A program made the translations under genes and the position numbers. A stretch of DNA of 28,623 nt. Origin: a virus. The notes below the pieces were generated by a model. That model was not told the origin of the DNA. It worked only from the letters and a program-made list of their open reading frames with translations, and did not search any database. How positions within the stretch are numbered: position 1 is the stretch's first letter; every line of letters begins with the position of its first letter. Of this stretch, positions 1 through 7,159 are shown piece by piece. Location of the stretch: the IMG/VR virus record IMGVR_UViG_3300042860_001262, positions 1 through 28,623 of that record; one strand, 5' to 3'.

Positions 1-2
1 TA

Positions 3-53
3 CCAGGCGCACCAAGCCTTGTGGACAAATACAATCTTACGCCAAGGAGATAA
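3..53 (+). CDS. C-terminal end of an upstream gene (partial)
   Basis: The window opens inside a gene. In frame 3 the sequence reads as a short plausible C-terminus (PGAPSLVDKYNLTPRR) ending at TAA 51-53, just before the next start at 57. A competing reading in frame 1 ends at TGA 58-60 and would give an ATGA overlap with the next gene. Both are open to the left edge and too short to decide. The frame 3 codons look more like those of neighbouring genes (CCA for proline, GTG, GAC), so I prefer it weakly. By position it should be another late structural or internal virion gene. No function can be assigned. Confidence 0.4.
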   Translation, partial: PGAPSLVDKYNLTPRR

Positions 54-56
54 GCA

Positions 57-2246
57 ATGACGAACCTTGAGCGGGTTTCCGCCAACATGCGCAAGATGTT
101 TGAGCAAGGCGCTCCGCAAACAGATATGGAGGCTTACCTTCGACTAGAGGGTTACACGCCATCACGTTATCTTGGTGCCATGGCGAGGCAGCGTCGAGGC
201 GTTGGCGAGGTTGAGGCAGGCGCATTTCGCACCTTCATGCAAGGCTTAACGTTTGGCTTTTCTGATGAAATTGAGGCCGCGGTTAAAGCGGCGTTTACTA
301 AGGGTTCTTACCAGGACAACGTTGAAGCGGTACGCGAAGGCATTAAGGAATACCAAAAGCGCAGCCCCATGTCCGCAGCAAGTAGTGAGCTTGCTGGCGC
401 CTTACTTCCCGCCGCTGTAACGATGGGCGCTGCTGTGCCAGCCGTTGCCGCACGCGCACCCCAACTTGCCGGGGCAGTAACCAGAGGCGCACAGGCCGTG
501 ACAAGCGCACTGCCAACCGCGTTACAAGGCACAAACATTGGCGCACAGGTTGGCCGCGGCGCACTGATGGGCGCTGCCGGTGGCGCGTTGGGTGGCGCAG
601 GGCAAGCTGAAGGCGGTGCAGTTAATACGCTTCAAGGTGCAGCTATAGGCGCTGGTCTTGGCGCTGGAGTTGGTGCCGCCATACCACCGGCTATGGGGAT
701 TGCAGGCTACGGCGTTAACAAGGCGCGTGACGTGTTAGGAAGAAGCGGTGCTGCTGCGCAACAAAAAGCGGCGCAACTCATCATTCAGGGCATGGAGCGT
801 GACCAATTAACGCCAGCCGAATTGCAGCGCAGATTGATGCAGGCAACGCCAGGCAAGCAAACAACGCTTGCTGATATTGGCGGTGAATCGTTGCTATCGC
901 GTGCCGCTGGCGCTGTTAATACCCCTGGTGCCGCCAAAGGTCCGAGAGGTGAGTTCTTGCAAGAACGTGTTCGCACACAATCGGATCGTGTTATTGCTGA
1001 TTTGGCGGCAGCAGCGCAAGAGCGTTTACAAAACACCAATATGTTATTGCGTGACTTAACGGAACAGCAAAAGCGCAAAGCGGCACCGTTATATGCCGCG
1101 GCATATGACACACCTGTTGGCGTACTAAACGATAAAGAGTTATTGGCTTATTTGGATCGACCGGCGTTTAAGAAGGCTTACGCTCGCGCGGTAAGTATGG
1201 CCTCCAACGAAGGCGAATCATTGCCACAAATCTATCGGTTTAAGACTGATGGTAATGGGCGTCCAATTTACGATGAAGATGGCTTGCCTGTTTATGGCGA
1301 GCTAGAAGATTTGCCGAACGTCAAGATTCTTGATTGGGTTAAGCGCGGCCTGGATGATGTGATCAACGCCAAGCAAACCAAGGAAGGGTTTGCGTCTACC
1401 GAGGCAAGAATCATTCGTAACGCAAAGAATGAATTCCTTGATCGTTTAGACACTTTGGTACCAAAGTACAAAGATGCAAGAGCTGCGTTTGCTGGTGACG
1501 CAGCACTAAAAGACGCCATTGACCAAGGTAGAAAAGTGTTCTCAATGCCTGAGAACGATTGGCGCGAAGTGGCGGCAGACTTTAATAAGCTTACCGACAT
1601 GGAGCGCAATATGTTCCGCGCTGGTGTTGTGGATGCCGCCAAGATACAAGCAGATCGTATTACCCGTGAATTTGGAACCGCGCGCGATGTAACGCGCTTA
1701 TTTGATAACACGCAAACGCTTGGACGATTGCGCGCGGCATTTCCTGATACACAGTCGTTTGATACGTTCCGCAATCAACTTGGTGAAGAAGCGCGATTTA
1801 CTGAAGTGCGCAACCGCATTTTGGCTGGATCGCGCACAGCGCCTCTGGCCGCGGAAATGGCTGAACAAGCCGGGCCAACTGGTGCAGCGGTTGGGTCAGC
1901 CATTATCCAAGGCAATCTTCAGCCGATTGCATCACAGTTGCTTGGTCAAGCCATGCAACGTGGCGCTGGAAATGTTGGCGATGTGGCGGAAATACTTGGG
2001 CGCGAATTGCTAACGCCACTAACGCCACAAAGCCTTGATGCTTTGATGCGGCGATTAGCCACGCAGCAAGAGGCCATGGCCCGCGGCGAAGTTGCTCGCG
2101 CAACTACCAGACCTATGGTTGGCGGGGCGCTCGGCCAGTTGGCAGGGCAAGGCGCCGCTCCAGAGCAACCGTTTAGACTTGATGTCATGGGAACGGCTGA
2201 CACCATGACAGATGAAGAGAAACGTCTTGCAGGATTGCTGCAATAG
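57..2246 (+). CDS. Large Gly/Ala-rich internal virion / DNA-ejection-type protein
   Basis: This 729-aa protein has a strong Shine-Dalgarno (AAGGAG, 44-49) ahead of ATG 57. The N-terminal ~100 residues are charged and helical. Residues about 105-235 are very rich in Ala and Gly with glycine-zipper spacing (for example GAAGGALGGAGQAEGG and GAGLGAGVGAA), a composition expected of a segment that can enter a membrane. The remainder is long, mainly helical and charged. Size, composition and position at the end of the late module, just before a terminator, fit phage internal or ejection proteins that leave the capsid with the DNA and cross the host envelope. I see no lysozyme or transglycosylase signature. 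A tail or minor head protein is the alternative. The role is inferred from architecture, not from a diagnostic motif. Confidence 0.6.
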   Translation: MTNLERVSANMRKMFEQGAPQTDMEAYLRLEGYTPSRYLGAMARQRRGVGEVEAGAFRTFMQGLTFGFSDEIEAAVKAAFTKGSYQDNVEAVREGIKEYQKRSPMSAASSELAGALLPAAVTMGAAVPAVAARAPQLAGAVTRGAQAVTSALPTALQGTNIGAQVGRGALMGAAGGALGGAGQAEGGAVNTLQGAAIGAGLGAGVGAAIPPAMGIAGYGVNKARDVLGRSGAAAQQKAAQLIIQGMERDQLTPAELQRRLMQATPGKQTTLADIGGESLLSRAAGAVNTPGAAKGPRGEFLQERVRTQSDRVIADLAAAAQERLQNTNMLLRDLTEQQKRKAAPLYAAAYDTPVGVLNDKELLAYLDRPAFKKAYARAVSMASNEGESLPQIYRFKTDGNGRPIYDEDGLPVYGELEDLPNVKILDWVKRGLDDVINAKQTKEGFASTEARIIRNAKNEFLDRLDTLVPKYKDARAAFAGDAALKDAIDQGRKVFSMPENDWREVAADFNKLTDMERNMFRAGVVDAAKIQADRITREFGTARDVTRLFDNTQTLGRLRAAFPDTQSFDTFRNQLGEEARFTEVRNRILAGSRTAPLAAEMAEQAGPTGAAVGSAIIQGNLQPIASQLLGQAMQRGAGNVGDVAEILGRELLTPLTPQSLDALMRRLATQQEAMARGEVARATTRPMVGGALGQLAGQGAAPEQPFRLDVMGTADTMTDEEKRLAGLLQ

Positions 2247-2300
2247 CGTAAACTAAAGCCTGGACTCCTCCTGTGTTGTCATTCTCCCCCTGAGAGTGTT

Positions 2301-2328
2301 TGCCGCCTGCCACTGGCGGCATTTTTTT
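2301..2328 (+). terminator. Intrinsic terminator after the late module
   Basis: A seven-base-pair stem (TGCCGCC at 2301-2307 with GGCGGCA at 2315-2321) encloses a 7-nt loop and runs straight into seven T residues (2322-2328). It lies 55 bases after the 729-aa gene and before the early gene block, so it separates late from early transcription. Confidence 0.85.
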
Positions 2329-2343
2329 GACCGTCTGTCTGAA

Positions 2344-2373
2344 ATGCACTGGTCATTTCTTGCACTTCGTGCA
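2344..2373 (+). promoter_or_regulatory. TGCACT direct repeat and small hairpin upstream of the resolvase gene
   Basis: TGCACT occurs twice, 16 bases apart (starting at 2345 and 2361), and the second copy is part of a perfect TGCAC-TTC-GTGCA inverted repeat (2361-2373), 12 bases before the ATG at 2386. There is no clear Shine-Dalgarno for the downstream gene, so the hairpin may influence translation or be an operator. A weak -35-like TTGACC (2327-2332) sits at the end of the terminator but no good -10 follows. The regulatory role is a guess. Confidence 0.3.
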
Positions 2374-2385
2374 TGATGGCAAGTT

Positions 2386-2862
2386 ATGAAAATCATTATC
2401 GGTATTGATCCAGGTTTGAGCGGCGCCATTGCTGCCGTTCAAGGTCAAAAATTAGTTAGCGTCTTCGACATGCCAACTGTTGAACGTAAGGTTGGCAAGT
2501 CAGTGAAACGCTTTGTCGCGCCGCACGAACTTCATACGGAGTTGGCGGCATTCTTAATTGATCACGAGTGCGAATGCTTCATCGAGCAAGTGTCCGCCAT
2601 GCCAGGCCAGGGTGTAACGAGCATGTTCAACTTTGGACGCTCGCTTGGCAACGTGGAAGGCGTACTGGCAAGTCTCAAGATTCGGTATCACTTTGTGCCG
2701 CCATTGACATGGCAACGCGCTGTGCGATTAACGGGCGGCAAGGAAGGCGCACGCGCCTTAGCGATGCAAATGTTTCCCGAAATGAGTTCAGCGTTTAGCC
2801 GAGTCAAGGACAACGGACGTGCTGACGCTGCGCTGATTGCTTTATATGGTTCGATGCAATAG
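2386..2862 (+). CDS. ruvC: RuvC-like Holliday junction resolvase (RNase H fold)
   Basis: This 158-aa protein has the RuvC/RNase H-like signature: GIDPGLSGA at residues 6-14 (catalytic Asp8), IEQ at 66-68 (Glu67 on the central strand), and a C-terminal KDNGRADAALIA helix with Asp142 and Asp147, the usual position of the last metal ligands. Length matches bacterial and phage RuvC proteins (about 150-175 aa). The enzyme would cut four-way DNA junctions during recombination or clear branched DNA before packaging. It is the first gene after a terminator and so probably opens the early operon. The next gene follows after 8 bases. Phage members are divergent from host RuvC, and dimerisation and specificity cannot be judged here. 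Confidence 0.88.
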   Translation: MKIIIGIDPGLSGAIAAVQGQKLVSVFDMPTVERKVGKSVKRFVAPHELHTELAAFLIDHECECFIEQVSAMPGQGVTSMFNFGRSLGNVEGVLASLKIRYHFVPPLTWQRAVRLTGGKEGARALAMQMFPEMSSAFSRVKDNGRADAALIALYGSMQ

Positions 2863-2870
2863 GAGTTTTT

Positions 2871-3062
2871 ATGAAAACACAGGAAGTCGAAAATCTTAAA
2901 GAGTTGCTGGCATATACCCGCCAAATCGCAGCCGATTCAGATCGCAAGTTGCGAACGGCCAGGCAGTTTATTGGTGAACTTACCGATGTTGAACGCCTTG
3001 GCGGTCAAGTATCGGACCAGGTCCGCAGTCATGCTCACCAAATCTTGCAAAGGATTATGTGA
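2871..3062 (+). CDS. Small helical hypothetical protein
   Basis: This 63-aa protein starts at ATG 2871 behind a good Shine-Dalgarno (AGGAG, 2861-2865). It is charged and predicted to be almost all helix, with heptad-like Leu spacing in the first half (VENLKELLAYTRQIAADS), so it may form a short coiled coil. There is no cysteine, signal peptide or membrane segment. It is translationally coupled to the next gene (the downstream ATG at 3062 shares a base with its TGA). I do not recognise a family. Genes of this size between phage recombination genes often encode small regulators or host-takeover factors, but nothing here proves that. Confidence 0.7.
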   Translation: MKTQEVENLKELLAYTRQIAADSDRKLRTARQFIGELTDVERLGGQVSDQVRSHAHQILQRIM

Positions 3063-3310
3063 TGTTGATCCAGCGCAATGGCGAAACCGTGGTTGTTGTT
3101 GACCGTCCAAAGATTGGATCGGCTTATGAGCCGCCAAAGCCAAACTATTTGGCGGATGATCAGTTATGGATTCAATCTGTATTTACGTTCAAGCGCGTTC
3201 CGGCTTACGCCATACGCGACAGGCAAGCCAAGTTGCTGTTGCTTGGTTCGCTTTACTTTGGCGGTGTCTTAATGGTTGGACAGATTGCACGTTATCTGTT
3301 GCAGCGATGA
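3062..3310 (+). CDS. Small protein with one C-terminal membrane segment
   Basis: This 82-aa protein starts at ATG 3062, which overlaps the previous stop (TGATG) and has AAGGA (3050-3054) at a 7-nt spacing; a GTG at 3059 is a less likely start. The first 55 residues are soluble and proline-containing (YEPPKPNYLADD). Residues about 58-75 (KLLLLGSLYFGGVLMVG) are hydrophobic and flanked by Arg/Lys on both sides, consistent with a single transmembrane helix and a short basic tail. A membrane-anchored early phage protein could act on the host envelope or exclude superinfecting phage. The family is not recognised. Confidence 0.65.
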   Translation: MLIQRNGETVVVVDRPKIGSAYEPPKPNYLADDQLWIQSVFTFKRVPAYAIRDRQAKLLLLGSLYFGGVLMVGQIARYLLQR

Positions 3311-3525
3311 AGATGCCGTTTGTTAAAAGCTTTTCACTCAACGCTTTATGGCGGGCATTGTCTCGCCAACCTGAAAGGGATCGTAATGGAACAAAAAATA
3401 ACGATTGCTGCAACGGGAACTGTAACCAAGGCCGAGATTGCCCACTCAGAGCATCAGGCGGACGATACGTTTGGTTTCGAGGCAATAGCACCGAAAAAGG
3501 GACGAACACCAAAAGCAACGGTTGA
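3307..3525 (+). CDS. Cys-rich small protein (CNGNCNQGR motif), overlapping the next gene in another frame
   Basis: This 72-aa reading frame begins with an ATGA overlap at the previous stop (3307-3310). A basic N-terminal half (MKMPFVKSFSLNALWRALSR) is followed by CCNGNCNQGRDCPLR at residues 34-48. That Cys pattern (CxGNCxQGRxC) recurs, to my knowledge, in small proteins of many proteobacterial phages, which is why I regard this frame as real. The cysteines could bind a metal. The last ~140 bases overlap, in a different frame, the next gene, which has its own good ribosome site, so DNA 3386-3525 would code for two proteins. No strong Shine-Dalgarno precedes 3307; translation is probably by re-initiation after the upstream stop. 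The function is unknown. Confidence 0.55.
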   Translation: MKMPFVKSFSLNALWRALSRQPERDRNGTKNNDCCNGNCNQGRDCPLRASGGRYVWFRGNSTEKGTNTKSNG

Positions 3526-3682
3526 AGCAGGCGAACTCGAAAAGCGTTTGAACATTGCGCTTGAGAACCTGGCGGACTGCGTGGAAACCCTCAAGGGCTT
3601 GGAAAGCTATGGACGTTTTAACGATTCCGTGGTTCGCCGCCGCGCATTGGAATGCCTAAAAAGGATTGGCGCATGGGAATGA
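3386..3682 (+). CDS. Hypothetical helical protein (98 aa)
   Basis: The start at ATG 3386 is chosen because GAAAGGGA lies 6-13 bases upstream. An upstream in-frame TTG at 3320 has no ribosome site and would add 22 unlikely residues. The protein has an acidic N-terminal half (SEHQADDTFGFEAIAPKKGRT) and a helical C-terminal half rich in Leu/Glu with Cys (NIALENLADCVETLKGLE and RRRALECLKRIG). The frame stays open well past the end of the overlapping Cys-rich ORF, and its codon choice resembles the neighbouring genes. It overlaps the next gene by up to 10 bases. The family is not recognised. Confidence 0.65.
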   Translation: MEQKITIAATGTVTKAEIAHSEHQADDTFGFEAIAPKKGRTPKATVEAGELEKRLNIALENLADCVETLKGLESYGRFNDSVVRRRALECLKRIGAWE

Positions 3683-4335
3683 AAATGATTGTGTCAACGG
3701 TCAAGCCTGACAAAGGATCGTTGCACGTCCTAGCGGCAAGCGTTGACGCTTACGCGCCAGAGATTGATCTTTGCATTGAGAACGGCAAGGGTCCGACGTT
3801 TGGCGATGACTACAACCGAGCCATTGAACGGTTTATGTCTAAGGATGACGAGGGTGTGATCATCGCCAATGATGACATTGTTTTAACGCCTTACTCATAC
3901 CGCTTATTGATGGAGGATGTTGAAGCACTTAAAAAGCTTTGCAGTCATAAGTTGGGACTTGTTGCGGCGCGGTCAGACTATGCAAGGCCAAACCAAAACA
4001 TTCGCGTGCCAATTGGTGATCGTGACCAGTTTGTTGGAATGCGCTGGAAAAGCGAAGGCGCGGTTAGAAAAGTTGCCGTGGTGTCGCCTTTGTTTGCCTG
4101 GTTGCCGCGTGGCGCGTTTGAGCAAGTCCAATTCCCGCCATTGAATTGGTTTAGCGATGATGTGATGTGCGCCGATCTTGCGGCGATTGGCTTTAAGCAT
4201 TGGATTAGCCGAAGCTACATACACCACGTTGGGTCGATGACGATTGGCGTTGATATGCAATCGAATCTCAAACAATCATTGCCATGGCTACAAGAAAACA
4301 GACCTGAATACATTACACAGTGGGGGCTTGAATGA
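3673..4335 (+). CDS. Glycosyltransferase-like protein (GT-A fold), copy 1
   Basis: A protein of about 220 aa. I place the start at ATG 3673, 7 bases after AAGGA (3661-3665). ATG 3652 and ATG 3679 (an ATGA junction with the previous gene) are alternatives. The N-terminus MKMIVSTVKPDKGS is a first beta strand, and ANDDIVLTP with Asp67-Asp68 sits where GT-A glycosyltransferases carry the metal/nucleotide-sugar-binding DxD-type motif. The sequence NWFSDDVMCADLAAIGFKHWISR followed by HHVGSMT resembles the late acidic segment and downstream His of GT2-like enzymes. It is followed by a second glycosyltransferase with an ATGA overlap, so the two probably act together on one glycan. Donor and acceptor are unknown; it could also be a non-catalytic relative. 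Confidence 0.65.
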   Translation: MGMKMIVSTVKPDKGSLHVLAASVDAYAPEIDLCIENGKGPTFGDDYNRAIERFMSKDDEGVIIANDDIVLTPYSYRLLMEDVEALKKLCSHKLGLVAARSDYARPNQNIRVPIGDRDQFVGMRWKSEGAVRKVAVVSPLFAWLPRGAFEQVQFPPLNWFSDDVMCADLAAIGFKHWISRSYIHHVGSMTIGVDMQSNLKQSLPWLQENRPEYITQWGLE

Positions 4336-5012
4336 TTCCGATACGAATCGTGGCGTGCACTCGCCATAACAGAAAGGACTTTGCAGGAACGCCGTTAGGC
4401 GTAACGATTCAGCGTTTTTCACATTTAAGTTTTATCGAAGCGCAGTTATTTACCAACAACACCGTAGGACTTTGCCAGCGTTATAACGAAGCCATTGAAG
4501 CCGCAAAGAACGATCCAGCGTTACTGGTGTTCGTGCATGATGATGTTGAGATCACAGATTGGTTTTGGTATCAGCGTTTGGCGGCATCGCTCGATGACCA
4601 CCACTTGGTAGGTCTTGCCGGTAACGCTCATCCATCGCCTGGTCAAACATCATGGGCGATTACTGACACGGAAGGCACGTTATCGGATCGTATGTCATGG
4701 GCCGGTTGCGTAGCGCGTGGCAACGGTGAGTACATGACGAATTGGGATGTGTTTGCATCACCTAACCGTGAAGTGAAATTGATTGATGGCTTGTTTATGG
4801 CGGCTTACTCAAAAACCTTCCATGACAACGATATAAGGTTTGACGAGCAATTTACTTTTCATCATTACGACATGGACATTTGCCGCCAATTTACAGCAAA
4901 GGAACTGTCAATTTATGTGTCATCGATTTCCGTGATCCATCACTCGCAAGGCGTGATGGGTGCATCATGGAAAGAATCAGCGCAACGCTACTTGGATAAA
5001 TGGAAAGCATGA
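4332..5012 (+). CDS. Glycosyltransferase family 2-like protein, copy 2
   Basis: This 226-aa protein is coupled to the previous gene by ATGA at 4332. It shows the GT2-like order: N-terminal strand IPIRIVACTRHN, then ARxNEAIEAAKND-like segment (YNEAIEAAKNDPALLVFVHDDVEI) with Asp70-Asp71 as the DxD equivalent, the GLFMAAYSKTF segment, and FDEQFTFHHYDMDICRQ followed by ISVIHHSQG, which correspond to the acceptor/catalytic region and late His of soluble GT2 enzymes. It has no membrane segment, so it should act in the cytoplasm with a nucleotide-sugar donor. The arrangement with copy 1 suggests sequential sugar transfers. Targets could be host surface glycans, a virion protein or modified DNA bases. 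Confidence 0.75.
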   Translation: MIPIRIVACTRHNRKDFAGTPLGVTIQRFSHLSFIEAQLFTNNTVGLCQRYNEAIEAAKNDPALLVFVHDDVEITDWFWYQRLAASLDDHHLVGLAGNAHPSPGQTSWAITDTEGTLSDRMSWAGCVARGNGEYMTNWDVFASPNREVKLIDGLFMAAYSKTFHDNDIRFDEQFTFHHYDMDICRQFTAKELSIYVSSISVIHHSQGVMGASWKESAQRYLDKWKA

Positions 5013-5242
5013 ACATCAACAACAGCGATAAAAAAGCCGAGCTGCATCCAATGCCCATTTATGTATTGGAGGGCATACCGTATGTGCCGCACTACATCAA
5101 GCCATACCATTGGGTTGCACCAGGCGGCGTAACACGCACATCGACATGGCTTGAAGAGCGTCATGCCAAACAAACAAAAGGATCACTGTGGCTGCGCACT
5201 TGGGTGCTTGAGCGTTTCGTTGATTCGACACAAAACTTATAG
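5009..5242 (+). CDS. Small hypothetical protein
   Basis: This 77-aa protein is read from ATG 5009, which overlaps the preceding stop as ATGA; ATG 5000 is in frame and would add three residues. It is rich in aromatic residues, Pro and His (IPYVPHYIKPYHWVAPGG), with a basic middle (ERHAKQTKGS) and no cysteine or membrane helix. The family is not recognised. The last gene of the glycosyltransferase group, it is followed by a likely promoter inside its 3' end, so a transcription unit boundary probably lies here. Confidence 0.6.
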   Translation: MNINNSDKKAELHPMPIYVLEGIPYVPHYIKPYHWVAPGGVTRTSTWLEERHAKQTKGSLWLRTWVLERFVDSTQNL

Positions 5243-5248
5243 CATAAT
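5220..5248 (+). promoter_or_regulatory. Sigma70-like promoter ahead of the acetyltransferase gene
   Basis: TTGATT (5220-5225) and CATAAT (5243-5248) are separated by exactly 17 bases, matching 4 of 6 and 5 of 6 consensus positions. Transcription would start near 5255, followed by GAGG and ATG 5272. The -35 lies inside the end of the preceding gene. This is the most convincing host-type promoter I found in the window. Confidence 0.55.
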
Positions 5249-5271
5249 CATGGGGTTCACGAGGATGCTTC

Positions 5272-5715
5272 ATGTTTCGGATCAAGCGGGCGACAGAAAT
5301 GTCACAGACCACCGAGCAAGCCATACGATTTCTTCAGAAAGAGTGCTTGCCATTGGACACGGTACTAAGTCCGAAAAACGGTTGGTGGTGGATTGCCTAT
5401 TGCGATGGACGCCTGGCGGGATTTGCCGCCATGATGCAATCGAGCAAAATACCGGAAGCTGTATACCTTGCGAGGGCCGGTACGCTGGAAGCGTTTCGTG
5501 GCCGGGGGCTGCAAAAGAAGTTGATCCGAGAGCGCCTGAAGTTCGCCAAGGACTTAGGGATGACGCAAGCAATCACGGACACGACAGACAATGTGGCGTC
5601 CGCCAATGCGTTGATTGCCACAGGGTTCAGGATGTTCGAACCGGACGATCCTTGGGGGTTGCCCAACACTTTGTACTGGAGAAAATCGCTTGCCGTACAA
5701 AGACCCACAAGTTAG
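5272..5715 (+). CDS. GNAT family N-acetyltransferase
   Basis: This 147-aa protein starts at ATG 5272 after a GAGG site. It has GNAT architecture: strand WWWIAYCDGRLAGFAAMM (about 38-55), YLARAGTLEAFRGRGLQKKLI (65-85) with the RGRGL acetyl-CoA pyrophosphate loop at 76-80 (motif A), and ITDTTDNVASANALIATGFRM (motif B, with the typical N..A...GF pattern). It should transfer an acetyl group from acetyl-CoA to an amine; the acceptor is unknown. Having its own promoter suggests early expression and a role in host takeover or small-molecule/protein modification. Its 3' end overlaps the HNH gene by 26 bases. Confidence 0.88.
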   Translation: MFRIKRATEMSQTTEQAIRFLQKECLPLDTVLSPKNGWWWIAYCDGRLAGFAAMMQSSKIPEAVYLARAGTLEAFRGRGLQKKLIRERLKFAKDLGMTQAITDTTDNVASANALIATGFRMFEPDDPWGLPNTLYWRKSLAVQRPTS

Positions 5716-6076
5716 AGCACAAAAGCAAAAGATTTACGCCAGGCGGCATTACGAGCAAAACCGCGAAAAGACCATCAAGAAAAGTATCGCAACAAAGCGC
5801 GTATTGCGTACGAAGTGGCGGGCATTCAAAGCATCATTGGTTTGCGAGCGCTGCGGCATTCAGCACGAGGCAGTCATTGACTTTCACCACGTTGACCGAA
5901 CGCCGCCAAAGCGAAACATCAACGAACTTGTGGCGCAAGGTGCGTACAGAAAAGCATTTGAGGAAATCAAAAAGTGCATTGCTGTGTGCTCAAACTGCCA
6001 TCGCATCTTGCATCACGAAGAGCGCAAGCTAGCACGCAAAAAATTAAAACTCAAACAGAAAAGGAAGAAGAAATGA
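5690..6076 (+). CDS. HNH endonuclease (TTG start)
   Basis: A 128-aa protein. I place the start at TTG 5690, seven bases after GGAGA (5678-5682), because the resulting N-terminus (MPYKDPQ..., a basic helix) is the usual beginning of small phage HNH proteins; the upstream ATG 5615 would add 25 residues copied from another frame of the acetyltransferase gene. The HNH beta-beta-alpha metal motif is present: CERCG, DFHHVD and CSNCHRILHH, giving two CxxC zinc pairs and catalytic/structural His residues. The C-terminus is very Lys-rich. It may be a free-standing homing endonuclease or a DNA-processing nuclease. It is coupled (ATGA) to the DUF2800 gene. The overlap with the acetyltransferase gene suggests a compact insertion. 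Confidence 0.85.
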   Translation: MPYKDPQVRAQKQKIYARRHYEQNREKTIKKSIATKRVLRTKWRAFKASLVCERCGIQHEAVIDFHHVDRTPPKRNINELVAQGAYRKAFEEIKKCIAVCSNCHRILHHEERKLARKKLKLKQKRKKK

Positions 6077-7143
6077 ACGCACACTCAGAGTGGTCACCAT
6101 CAGCCGCCGAGCGATGGATAGCGTGCCCGGCATCAATAAAACTCTCACGAGGGGTGCCGCCACGCGAAGCGGGAGAGGCTGCAAAAATTGGCACAGCAGT
6201 ACACGCATTGTCAGAAGCGGTCATGCTTACAGGATCGCCGCCAAAAACGTTTGTTGGAAAGGAATTTGAAGGTGTCGAGATTACTGAAGAAATGGCGTCT
6301 TGGGCCGAGGTCTATACGGACTTTGCGGGCGAACTTGAAAAGCGCATGGAAACTTCTTGTCTTATCGAAGAGCGCCTTCGCATTCCTAATTACGCTGGCG
6401 CTGATGTGTATGGCACTGCCGATCTTGTTTGCTTTAACGATGTTGATTTGGTGGTGGCAGACCTTAAGACAGGCCGCATCAAGGTGGATGTTGAGGGTCC
6501 GCAACTTAAGATTTACGCGTTAGGCGCACTGCAAAAAGCACCGGCAACAGTCAAGAACGTGACGCTTGCGATCATTCAGCCAACGCAAGACCCGCCAATA
6601 AGTATGGCGTTCATGACAAAGGCTGAATTGCTTGATTGGTCCGCTAATGTGTTGGAACCAGCACTGCGCGATACGGTGGCACCATTCCCGCAAACGAAAG
6701 AAGGCGAGCACTGCCGGTGGTGCCCGGCCAGATCAAAGTGTCCTGCCAAGATTGCACGCGTCGAATCGTTTGCTGGTGTCACGCAAAAGCAAGTTGATGA
6801 AGCAACGGAAGATGAATTGAACGCCATGATGAATGTGGCGGATGATGCTTTGCATACCATTGAAGCGATCAAGGATCGCGTGACGCAAGCCTTGCATGAT
6901 GGCCGCCAACTGAAAGATTGGGACTTAGTCCCCAAACGCGCAACGCGTAAGTGGCAAAACGACGAGCTGATGGCGGGATTGCTCAGTGCGCATAAGGGTG
7001 CCGTGAAAACCGTACCGATCACGCCAGCGCAATTAGAGAAGAAATTCCCAGACGTTTACGAAGCATTCGCGGATAAGGTCACCGCTGAATCAAGTGGCTT
7101 AACACTTGGGCGCAAACCCGCGCCAAATCTGACCTCACTTTGA
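6073..7143 (+). CDS. DUF2800-type RecB/Cas4-like nuclease
   Basis: A 356-aa protein from ATG 6073 (ATGA overlap, preceded by AAGGAAG). It has the PD-(D/E)xK RecB-family layout: IGTAVHALSEA (His44, motif I), YGTADLVCF, then VVADLKTG (Asp130 and Lys132, the D-x-K catalytic pair) and a following QLKIYALGA helix (QxxxY motif). Four cysteines are placed as in Fe-S-containing Cas4/AddB nucleases: Cys18 near the N-terminus and Cys214, Cys217 and Cys223 at the C-terminal side (HCRWCPARSKC). This matches the phage DUF2800 family, normally found beside an ssDNA-binding protein, as here. Likely role: exonuclease in phage recombination or replication. The Fe-S cluster is inferred from Cys spacing. Confidence 0.85.
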   Translation: MNAHSEWSPSAAERWIACPASIKLSRGVPPREAGEAAKIGTAVHALSEAVMLTGSPPKTFVGKEFEGVEITEEMASWAEVYTDFAGELEKRMETSCLIEERLRIPNYAGADVYGTADLVCFNDVDLVVADLKTGRIKVDVEGPQLKIYALGALQKAPATVKNVTLAIIQPTQDPPISMAFMTKAELLDWSANVLEPALRDTVAPFPQTKEGEHCRWCPARSKCPAKIARVESFAGVTQKQVDEATEDELNAMMNVADDALHTIEAIKDRVTQALHDGRQLKDWDLVPKRATRKWQNDELMAGLLSAHKGAVKTVPITPAQLEKKFPDVYEAFADKVTAESSGLTLGRKPAPNLTSL

Positions 7144-7159
7144 AATAGGAAACTTTGAC

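Noticed and set aside
1292-1774. 160-codon minus-strand open frame under the 729-aa gene
   Set aside because: No ribosome site, Ser/Arg-rich shadow composition, and the + strand frame is clearly coding.
5151-6032. 293-codon open frame on the + strand overlapping the acetyltransferase and HNH genes
   Set aside because: Its product is low in hydrophobic residues and unlike any fold, and both overlapped frames carry clear GNAT and HNH motifs. It is a shadow of them.
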